Below are positions 17,500-24,127 of a stretch of DNA of 64,000 bases, piece by piece (within the stretch, counting starts at the first letter, position 1; the number at the start of each line of letters is the position of its first letter). The position numbers and the translations under genes are program-made. The DNA is from Oligoflexia bacterium (lineage in GTDB: Bacteria > Bdellovibrionota > Bdellovibrionia > Bdellovibrionales > Bdellovibrionaceae). Below the pieces are notes generated by a model that saw only the letters and a list, made by a program, of their open reading frames with translations, did no database searches and had not been told where the DNA came from. The stretch spans positions 1-64,000 of the forward strand of contig BOLD01000009.1 in NCBI GenBank assembly GCA_016861345.1, written 5' to 3'.

Positions 17500-18236
17500 T
17501 TCTTCAAAGAACTGCCCATTGGGATTTCCCCAGAACAGCTCAAGAGCTGGCATTCCAAACAAAGTATTCCACACCCTCTTACGCTTAAGCCACTCTCTGA
17601 GCATACACATAAGGTGATTGTGTTGACTTCATTCTCCGCATGTCAGGTTTTTCAGACCGACAGCCACCATATAAACACACACTAGAACCCTAGAGCGTGC
17701 CTGACTCCAAAGATCCTCACTCCTCTCAGAGCTTCGCGATCTTATCCGCCCTACCTGCGGGCATGGCAGCTGGTTTCACACACACCATCGATTTAAATCA
17801 ACAGCAAGAGCTTATCCAACCGCTGCCGCTAACGTACAGAGAAACGTCACCGACCCGCAAATAGTTCCGTGCTTTCATCACAACTCATTCTCGACATGTC
17901 GTCCCCCCATTTGCGAGAGAGGTTGTCAGCTGCCAACATCCAGTGCTTCACCAACAATAATAGCCTTCGCCCATGTCCAACGGCTCGGCCCTCTCTCCAG
18001 TCTCCCGTTGTTCGTTCCGAACGTTCACAGACTGCCAAATTTTCGAGGTTCGCTCGCGCTACAACCTGCCGATTTGCCAAGCACTGAACACGAACCTGCT
18101 CAACGCTTTGTCGATCAGCATACGAGAAGTTTTTCAGACCTCCCGTTGATCCAGGCTTCAATAGCAACTGGATAATTCCATTGTCGGGACTTTCGCCCGA
18201 TTGAGTTCTGACTAGCATCGCTGCAGTAGAACATAT
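17431..18236 (-). ncRNA. Large structured RNA, copy A (about 800 nt, no coding capacity conserved)
   Basis: The minus strand carries an element matching copy B (19707-18891) in long blocks, for example about 30 identical bases around 17863-17893 and 40 around 17510-17550, separated by variable loops. Reading frames are not kept: one conserved pair of blocks is 33 nt apart here and 34 nt in copy B. Helices are. AGCGTTGAG/TTCAGTGCT (18107-18099 with 18088-18080) has a C-G pair where copy B has U-A. The 12-bp stem 17487-17476/17466-17455 has G-C pairs replaced by A-U in copy B. It starts about 12 nt after a sigma-54-type promoter and ends at a hairpin with a U-rich tail. I do not recognise the family; see the group II intron caveat in the findings. 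Confidence 0.75.
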
Positions 18237-18246
18237 CTCCCAAAGG

Positions 18247-18262
18247 AGCAGATTCTGTGCCA
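18247..18262 (-). promoter_or_regulatory. Sigma-54-type -24/-12 promoter of RNA copy A
   Basis: Minus strand TGGCACAGAATCTGCT: a full TGGCAC -24 element and a CTGCT -12 element, with the invariant GG and GC separated by 10 nt as sigma-54 requires. Homology between the two RNA copies starts exactly at this element. TGTC/GACA repeats lie about 65-75 bp upstream (18324-18336). Confidence 0.7.
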
Positions 18263-18335
18263 AAGAAAATTTAACTTCATAACAGTCTTTATTGATTTAA
18301 AATTTTATTCTCGATTTGGATGAGACAGTTTGACA

Positions 18336-18364
18336 GGGCGAGTGAACAGAAGTGTCACTCGCCC
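18336..18364 (-). terminator. Hairpin downstream of hsp20
   Basis: GGGCGAGTG (18336-18344) and CACTCGCCC (18356-18364) form a perfect 9-bp GC-rich stem with an 11-nt loop, 10 bp after the hsp20 stop. No T-run follows directly, so it may be a 3' stabiliser or a weak terminator separating hsp20 from RNA copy A. Confidence 0.6.
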
Positions 18365-18373
18365 AGTAATGAA

Positions 18374-18835
18374 TTAATGAATGGGAATTTGTTTTGCTTT
18401 TAGAGCTTCAGTCTTGGGAATAGTGACTGTTAAAACTCCATTTTCAAATTTTGCATCAACTTTCTTTTCGTCAACAGGTCCAGGTAAAGTAAAACTTCTC
18501 ACATAAGAGCCATAATAAAGTTCTGATAGATATTTCTTTTTTGAATCTGTCTTTTTTTCCTCTTTTCGCTCAGCGCGAATGGTGATCTGGTCATTTTCTG
18601 CTTCGACCTTAACCTGATCCTTTGTAACACCAGGCAAGTCAAATTTCATGACGTAGTTATTGCCCTCCTCTGCAATTTCACAGGATGGGCTAAATGAAAA
18701 ATCACTGATCCCACTAGTTTTCTTTAAATTCATGAACTCATTGAACAATCGATCAAATGACTCCTGAACATCTGAAAAATCTCGAAATGGACTGAGACGC
18801 TTATTGTCGAACCATCGCTCGAGTGCTGTAGACAT
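18374..18835 (-). CDS. Small heat shock protein (Hsp20/alpha-crystallin family)
   Basis: 153 residues from the ATG at 18835, chosen because GAGGAGGA lies just upstream; a longer frame adds 11 residues without a ribosome site. The alpha-crystallin domain spans about residues 45-140 (EIAEEGNNYVMKFDLPGV, GVLTVTIPK), and the C-terminus has the IxI-type anchor QIPIH. It is an ATP-independent holdase. It sits between the two structured RNAs, about 55 bp downstream of the terminator of copy B, with no clear promoter of its own in the gap. Confidence 0.93.
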   Translation of the reverse strand: MSTALERWFDNKRLSPFRDFSDVQESFDRLFNEFMNLKKTSGISDFSFSPSCEIAEEGNNYVMKFDLPGVTKDQVKVEAENDQITIRAERKEEKKTDSKKKYLSELYYGSYVRSFTLPGPVDEKKVDAKFENGVLTVTIPKTEALKAKQIPIH

Positions 18836-18890
18836 AAAATTCCTCCTCAATATGTTTATGTTTTGCATTAATCTTTTTTTGGTAACTAAT

Positions 18891-18957
18891 GAAAAAATAA
18901 AAGGCGGTGGCGCGCCAGACAGAATTTTGGAAGTTCATATCTAGCGGCTCCGCCACC
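18891..18957 (-). terminator. Terminator of structured RNA copy B
   Basis: On the minus strand an outer stem GGTGGCG/CGCCACC encloses an imperfect inner stem that covaries with the one in copy A, followed by GCCTTTTATTTTTTC. This is a good intrinsic terminator. It lies about 55 bp before the hsp20 ATG, in the position of a leader attenuator. Confidence 0.75.
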
Positions 18958-19707
18958 CAAATTGAAGAACTGCCCATTGGGATTTCCCCAGAACAGCTCA
19001 AGAGCTGACATTTCAAATAGAACATTCCTTCGTCGCTTTCTGCTTAAGCCACTCTCTGAGCATACGCAGAAAGTTTTCAAAGTTGGTTCTATTCTTAGCA
19101 CCGACACAGACACCAGTCCGGCACAGTACCGTCATCAAATCTTCCCAAGCGCTAACCTAAGAAGATCACTCCAAAGATCCTCGCCCTCCTCAAGGGCTTA
19201 ACCGATCTTATCCGCCCTACTCATGGGCATGGCAGCCGGTTTCGCTGGCACTACCAACTGTATCCAGTCAGCATCACAAGCTTATCCAACTGCTGCCGCT
19301 AACGCTCAGAGAAACGTCACCGACCCACAAGCAGTTCCGTGCTTTCATCACAACTCATTCTCAGCATGTCGTCCTTCCATTCTCCGGAGAAGCTGTTGGC
19401 TGCGACTATCCAGTTCTTCACCACCAGTGTTAGCCTTCACTCCTGTTCCCGAGCTCGGCCTTCTCACTCAGTCTCCCGTCGTTCGTTCCGAACGTTCAAA
19501 GACCAACGAATTTCCAAGGTTCGCTTTCGCTACGACCTGCCGATTCACCAAGTACTGAACACGAACATACTCAGTACTTTGTCGATCAGCTTACGGGAGG
19601 TTTTTATACCCCCCGTTGATCCAGGCTACAATAGCAACTGGACAATTCTATTGTCGGGACTTGCACCCGCCTGAGTTCTGACTAGCATCGCTGCAATCGA
19701 ACATGCG
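18891..19707 (-). ncRNA. Large structured RNA, copy B (about 815 nt)
   Basis: This is the second copy of the structured RNA, on the same strand as copy A and upstream of hsp20. Conserved landmarks include a CGGG-TGCAAGT-CCCG hairpin near the 5' end, a 9-bp stem AGTACTGAG/TTCAGTACT whose apical loop keeps GTTCGTG, the block GAACGTTCGGAACGAAC, and a 33-nt hairpin at 18967-18999 identical in both copies. About 100 nt around 19065-19165 has diverged beyond alignment, as expected of a peripheral domain. It starts at a sigma-54-type promoter, divergent from usp, and ends in a hairpin plus TTTTATTTTTT. No ORF is shared with copy A. Confidence 0.75.
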
Positions 19708-19717
19708 AAACAACAAA

Positions 19718-19733
19718 AGCAGATTTCATGCCA
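19718..19733 (-). promoter_or_regulatory. Sigma-54-type promoter of RNA copy B
   Basis: Minus strand TGGCATGAAATCTGCT keeps GG and GC 10 nt apart and shares 12 of 16 bases with the copy A promoter. The inverted repeat at 19774-19800 lies 41-67 bp upstream, a normal distance for an enhancer-binding activator. Confidence 0.65.
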
Positions 19734-19773
19734 CGGCCAATATGCGATTAATCTGCAAATAAATAGCACCGCC

Positions 19774-19800
19774 GTGACAAAATGGCAGTTATCTTGTCAC
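19774..19800. promoter_or_regulatory. Inverted repeat GTGACAA-N13-TTGTCAC, candidate activator site
   Basis: Perfect 7-bp arms in the space between the divergent usp and RNA copy B promoters. The TGACAA/TTGTCA hexamer also occurs upstream of the sigma-54-type promoters of the fusion gene (24101-24106 and 24125-24130) and of the CBS-Lon operon (27071-27076). A shared enhancer-binding protein is inferred; none is encoded in the window. Confidence 0.5.
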
Positions 19801-19848
19801 AGATCTTGATCTTCTGAGCTTACAGTTTGACGCTGATCCATTAGACTC

Positions 19849-19864
19849 TGGCCTTTGCATTGCA
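19849..19864 (+). promoter_or_regulatory. Sigma-54-type promoter of usp
   Basis: TGGCCTTTGCATTGCA: GG at 19850-19851 and GC at 19862-19863, 10 nt apart, with a perfect TTGCA -12 element. The start of transcription would fall near 19875, giving a leader of about 25 nt with AAGGAGG. Confidence 0.7.
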
Positions 19865-19900
19865 CATCATCAAGAGTTGTTTCTCATCAAGGAGGACGGC

Positions 19901-20950
19901 ATGAAAGCACAGGATCTGTCGCATCGTCGCAGGAAAGAAATCATTGTTTGGGCTGTGGACCCAACTCGTGAACCTAAGGATTCAGAGAATATCATCAAGG
20001 AACTGAAAATTTGGTCTGCACACCTGAACTGCGATGTTCTACCTGTCTCAATTTTTTCAAATACTACCTTCAACATGCCTATGGAATTATCTGGACTCTG
20101 GAAGGAGAAGTTTGAGCAACTTGCAGAAGCCTATTTAAATCGTTATTTCAAAGGATTAGATACGAAAACCTTTCTCCCCCCTGAAAAGATATTTACGGAT
20201 TCAACATCAAATCGGAGGTTGGCTTTAGAGTTATCTCGTTATTCTGAACGAAAAAAAGCCATTATCATTTTCGCCAATACCCACTCTCAAAAGTCATGGA
20301 ATCCATTTCGGCTTGGAAGCTTTTCTGAAGTACTTATTTCAACCTCACGAGTTCCTGTCTTTTTGTTAAATGCGAAAACTAAACCCGTAAGCAGAATTCC
20401 TTCGATATTATTTCCAACCGATTTCGCGCGGGATTCAAAATACGCTCTCCTAAATCTCAGCTCATGGGCGAAAGCCTTTCAATCAGAAGTGCTTCTTTAC
20501 AGCCAGATCGAGACTCCAATGGTGATTAGCTCAGAGCTTAATGGCTACTGGCCATATGACGCACGAAGCTTTGAATCTGTCATGAAAACCATAAAAAAAT
20601 CCAGACTTAAAAAAGCAGCTCAGTGGGCCTCTTTCCTGAAAAAGGGAAAAATCAAATCAAAAATCCTGATTGAACGTCAAAAGGGCACAATCGCAAGTGA
20701 TTTACTTGAAATAGCAAAGAAAAATAAAGTGGGAATTATTGCTATGGCCAGTCACAGTGGACCAACGTCGCAGGCTATACTTGGCAGCGTTGCAAAAGAT
20801 GTACTGCTTCAATCAAGGTGTCCTGTTCTTATTTTCTTTAACCCTAAACCCAAGCGAATAGAGAATCGGTTTATCGAGAAAAAGTGGGAGCAGCCTTTGG
20901 CTTATCCACATCAGTCGAGAGAACTTGAGTATTTTTCGGAAGTTTTGTAA
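19901..20950 (+). CDS. Tandem universal stress protein (two UspA domains)
   Basis: 349 residues from the ATG at 19901, chosen because AAGGAGG lies 5 bp upstream; an in-frame TTG at 19877 has none. The first domain (about 1-165) is divergent. The second (about 170-320) has the nucleotide-binding pattern in ASHSGPTSQAILGSVAKD, like the G-2x-G-9x-G-S/T motif. A C-terminal tail of about 30 residues is charged. Usp proteins support survival in starvation or hypoxia; the molecular role is not established. The 3' end overlaps the convergent membrane protein gene by 80 bp. Confidence 0.88.
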   Translation: MKAQDLSHRRRKEIIVWAVDPTREPKDSENIIKELKIWSAHLNCDVLPVSIFSNTTFNMPMELSGLWKEKFEQLAEAYLNRYFKGLDTKTFLPPEKIFTDSTSNRRLALELSRYSERKKAIIIFANTHSQKSWNPFRLGSFSEVLISTSRVPVFLLNAKTKPVSRIPSILFPTDFARDSKYALLNLSSWAKAFQSEVLLYSQIETPMVISSELNGYWPYDARSFESVMKTIKKSRLKKAAQWASFLKKGKIKSKILIERQKGTIASDLLEIAKKNKVGIIAMASHSGPTSQAILGSVAKDVLLQSRCPVLIFFNPKPKRIENRFIEKKWEQPLAYPHQSRELEYFSEVL

Positions 20951-21428
20951 TTTTCAATTTGATTTCTCCACGCTCAAAGAATACCCCTAAGACGCCACCT
21001 AAAATTCCAGCGACGAGCGCAAAAAAATCACCTAAAAATCCATGCCAAAAAAGACCAACGGTAGGTGAATCCAATAATGCATGAAGATTTGAATCTGCCA
21101 TTGTCAGCGCAATACCACCAAAGAGTAAATAACTTCCCGCCCAGGCAGTTATTGAATTTAAAATGCCATTTTTCATTTCACGCGAGCGAGAGGCAATAGC
21201 AGAAACACAAGAGCCTGCAAGGACACTAAAGGTCCAAGCAATTGATGTGAGAGTCCAAAATCGGGGGCCCAACATCGAAAGCTCCTCTGGATTATAAGAC
21301 CAAAACCCAAGCGCTGCCGCTAGAGACATAAAAAGAAACATCACAGCTAGTGTCACCATGCTTCCCGCCACAACTGAAACCACACTGATGCGACTACTGG
21401 TGAAAAGATAATTCTGTTCGCTCTTCAT
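20871..21428 (-). CDS. Four-helix membrane protein, function unknown
   Basis: 185 residues with hydrophobic segments at about 15-42, 58-80, 90-108 and 122-150, then a soluble tail. No known catalytic motif is seen. The ATG lies 3 bp after the stop of the triple-fusion gene, so they are co-transcribed from the sigma-54-type promoter at 24062-24077. The last 26 codons overlap the 3' end of usp on the other strand, so the true tail could be shorter, although no nearer stop exists in this frame. Confidence 0.65.
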   Translation of the reverse strand: MKSEQNYLFTSSRISVVSVVAGSMVTLAVMFLFMSLAAALGFWSYNPEELSMLGPRFWTLTSIAWTFSVLAGSCVSAIASRSREMKNGILNSITAWAGSYLLFGGIALTMADSNLHALLDSPTVGLFWHGFLGDFFALVAGILGGVLGVFFERGEIKLKITKLPKNTQVLSTDVDKPKAAPTFSR

Positions 21429-21431
21429 AAA

Positions 21432-24023
21432 TTATTGTCCCGAAGGCCATGTCTCAGGGAACTGGCCTCGCACATAAGGTGAATGTAGTGATTTTAATGC
21501 ATGAGTCTGATCCACAAAAACAAAGGCATCATATCTTCTGGATAATTCTGTCGGCACATAGCTGGTTCTCTGCTCATGCAAGGGGCTGTAGACCACACCA
21601 ACAGCTCGGTGCCCCCTTCTTTGTCCAAATGGTGTCCGATGTTTATTCTCCAGTAGAACATAGAACTCATTTACATTCATTTCACCAGCTGCCTTATGAA
21701 AATAGTGTTCGTAACTGTTCTTCAGAGCAGGGGGAAGAAACATCACTTTCTCAGTAGCTCCCCACGCTGGTCCAGCGAGTACATCTCCTTGATATGTCCC
21801 AAACCCTACAAGTGCGACATTCTCCTCGCCATAACTTTGTCTTGCTAAACCTCCCAAACTCACAAACCCATTCTCCTTCATGTCTGTAGCTCTGTAGTCA
21901 CCAATATGAGTATTATGAGCCCAAACTATAGCCTTCGCCCCTTCTCCTGCTCGTTCAAGCAAACGATCAAGTGTTTCCATCATATGTCCGTCTCGAACAT
22001 TCCAGGATCGGGGTTCGGCTCTTAGCATGGCACGATAATAGGCCTCTGCGCTTGCTACAATTCTAGCGTTTTGTTGTGAGTTAAAGAGCTCATCTTCATC
22101 TTGTGTCCAATCAACCAGTCGTAGATTGAGCATCTGCTGCAGGTTTTGAAGCACTTCTTTCTCACATCCTGCAGGATAGTTTAAAATCGACCGTGCATAA
22201 GCGAGCTCATCACCTCCGTAGGAATCAAAACAGGAATATCGACGCTCAATTTCAATTGCTAAGTCAGGATAATTTTTATTTAAATACTTTGTAACTTCAC
22301 CAATAGATTCAAAAAGCGAATAAATATCTAATCCATAAAATCCACCATCGTAGGCCCTCATCCACTCACCAAGTTGAGCTATTTCTTCGTTGGCCCACAT
22401 CCATGTTGGCCAACGGTGATTTTTCATCAACACACTTTGAGCCCTTCCGCCCTCTCCAGTTTTTATGTATCGGTGCAATCTATAAGCAGCAGGCCAGTCG
22501 CCCTCAACTGCAATAAATTTAAATCCGTAATCCTTAATCAAACGCTTCGTTATTAGACTGCGTATTTTATAGAATTCTTCGGTACCATGAGAAGATTCCC
22601 CCAACATGACAACGCGTGCACTTTTCACAAATTGAATAAGTCGATCATAATCACTTTCTGATTTTATTGCGGTCATTGACTCTTTTATTGCCTCAGTTAG
22701 ATCTAGGCTAATTTTGGATTTTTGCTTGATATTTTTCTGTAAGTATATGGCAAACCAATCAGCCGCCTTCTGTGAGACCTCTTCAAGAGTGCCGGGTTCT
22801 TCAAAAAGATGAGTAGCTCCATCCACAAGGGACAACTTCGCAAGTGGTAGTAACTTTTGTGCCTGCTGATTGAGTTCAATGACTCCATAATCCTGACTGC
22901 CGACGAGCAGCAGTGTTGGAGATGACATTGTTTTCAAGGCCTCACCAGCAAGATCGGGACGCCCTCCTCGGCTGACCACCGCGGAAATTTTAATTTCCTT
23001 TTCTAATTGCTCCGCCGCATGAATGGCTGCGCCGGCCCCCGTGCTAGCACCAAAATATCCAAGAGGAACACTCTCAAACCCAGATTGTTCTCGCACCCAC
23101 TTGGTCACCTGCCCAAGTCGATGGCTTAATAATGGTATATTAAAGACATTTCTTCTATCTTCCGATTCCTGGTCTGTTAGTAAATCGAACAACAACGTTC
23201 CGAAGCCCCTATCATTTAAATATCGCGCAACCTTTCTGTTACGCGGACTTTTACGACTGCTCCCACTACCGTGGGCAAAAATGATAAGGCCCTTCATTTC
23301 TGGAAAAATCACCAAATCTCCCTTTAATTGCACATCATCAACGGGAATCTCTCTTTCTGACTCCAGTATCTTTTCCTTCTCTTTTTGAATTGGCTTACGC
23401 CTCAGAAGAGAAATAACCTCACTGTCACTAACTTGGGAAAAATTCCTATACCACTGGCCAACTGACATCAAATCTTCGCGCTCATCTACAACAATAACTT
23501 CGTCCACCTTGGTTCTTAATAACGTTGCAGAGCTAGCTGCCGCAACTGGCACGGCAATAACCACTTTCGCAGCGCCCTTTCTTTTTAAATAGCTAGCTGC
23601 AGCTGTGGCTGTGGCACCTGTAGCCAATCCATCATCTACGATAATAGCAACTTTCTTTGAAACCGATGACAAGTCCCTTCCTTCACGAAATAAATCGATT
23701 TGTTGTTTGATTCTTGCCCTCTCTCTCTCAACTACGCTATTTAGGTCATCTGGCTCAAGTCCCATTCGAGATAGAATTTGCTGATTCCATACTGGATCTT
23801 CGCTCTCACACAGAGCTCCCACAGCAAGTTCAGTTTGAAAAGGAGCGCCAATTTTACGCACAACAAGAACCTCCATAGGCAGATTTAATGCGTTGGCAAC
23901 CTCAATTCCAACTGGTACTCCACCTCTAGGTAGGGGCAACACGATGGCGTTTGAGTTTTTATATTTTTGAAGTTTTTCCGACAGAAGCTGACCAGCATGC
24001 TGACGATTATGAAATAACATCAT
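21432..24023 (-). CDS. Triple fusion: phosphoribosyltransferase - alpha/beta hydrolase - erythromycin-esterase-like
   Basis: 863 residues in three parts. Residues 1-210 are a type I phosphoribosyltransferase with LPLPRGGVPV and the PRPP loop VDDGLATGATA (129-139). Residues about 235-425 are a dienelactone-hydrolase-like domain with FAHGSGSS and nucleophile Ser327 in GASTG, and a catalytic His in DGATHLFEE. Residues about 455-863 are an EreA/ChaN-like domain with LGESSHG (Glu476, His479) and WAHNTHIGD. The actual substrates are unknown, and antibiotic resistance should not be assumed. No frameshift joins the parts. It has a near-perfect sigma-54-type promoter 40 bp upstream. GGGGGGT precedes adjacent ATG codons at 24023 and 24020. 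Confidence 0.85.
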   Translation of the reverse strand: MMLFHNRQHAGQLLSEKLQKYKNSNAIVLPLPRGGVPVGIEVANALNLPMEVLVVRKIGAPFQTELAVGALCESEDPVWNQQILSRMGLEPDDLNSVVERERARIKQQIDLFREGRDLSSVSKKVAIIVDDGLATGATATAAASYLKRKGAAKVVIAVPVAAASSATLLRTKVDEVIVVDEREDLMSVGQWYRNFSQVSDSEVISLLRRKPIQKEKEKILESEREIPVDDVQLKGDLVIFPEMKGLIIFAHGSGSSRKSPRNRKVARYLNDRGFGTLLFDLLTDQESEDRRNVFNIPLLSHRLGQVTKWVREQSGFESVPLGYFGASTGAGAAIHAAEQLEKEIKISAVVSRGGRPDLAGEALKTMSSPTLLLVGSQDYGVIELNQQAQKLLPLAKLSLVDGATHLFEEPGTLEEVSQKAADWFAIYLQKNIKQKSKISLDLTEAIKESMTAIKSESDYDRLIQFVKSARVVMLGESSHGTEEFYKIRSLITKRLIKDYGFKFIAVEGDWPAAYRLHRYIKTGEGGRAQSVLMKNHRWPTWMWANEEIAQLGEWMRAYDGGFYGLDIYSLFESIGEVTKYLNKNYPDLAIEIERRYSCFDSYGGDELAYARSILNYPAGCEKEVLQNLQQMLNLRLVDWTQDEDELFNSQQNARIVASAEAYYRAMLRAEPRSWNVRDGHMMETLDRLLERAGEGAKAIVWAHNTHIGDYRATDMKENGFVSLGGLARQSYGEENVALVGFGTYQGDVLAGPAWGATEKVMFLPPALKNSYEHYFHKAAGEMNVNEFYVLLENKHRTPFGQRRGHRAVGVVYSPLHEQRTSYVPTELSRRYDAFVFVDQTHALKSLHSPYVRGQFPETWPSGQ

Positions 24024-24061
24024 CCACCCCCCTCAAGAATAGACATACCCGACTTTAACAA

Positions 24062-24077
24062 AGCAAAGTAAGTGCCA
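24062..24077 (-). promoter_or_regulatory. Sigma-54-type promoter of the triple-fusion gene
   Basis: Minus strand TGGCACTTACTTTGCT matches the TGGCAC-N5-TTGCW consensus at every fixed position. TTGTCA hexamers at 24101-24106 and 24125-24130 lie 24-53 bp upstream; the second overlaps the stop codon of the Lon-like gene. Confidence 0.8.
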
Positions 24078-24127
24078 ATATGACGCTGGTCTTATCAGAC
24101 TTGTCACAAAATGTTTGTGTCATGTTG

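Noticed and set aside
17847-19674. Several 60-140-codon ORFs within the two structured RNA copies, on both strands
   Set aside because: Frames are not shared between copies, indels break them, and conserved blocks align as RNA helices instead. They are chance ORFs.
17431-19707. Insertion sequence or decayed transposase for the duplicated segments
   Set aside because: No terminal inverted repeats, no target duplication and no transposase motifs; the boundaries coincide with a promoter and a terminator.
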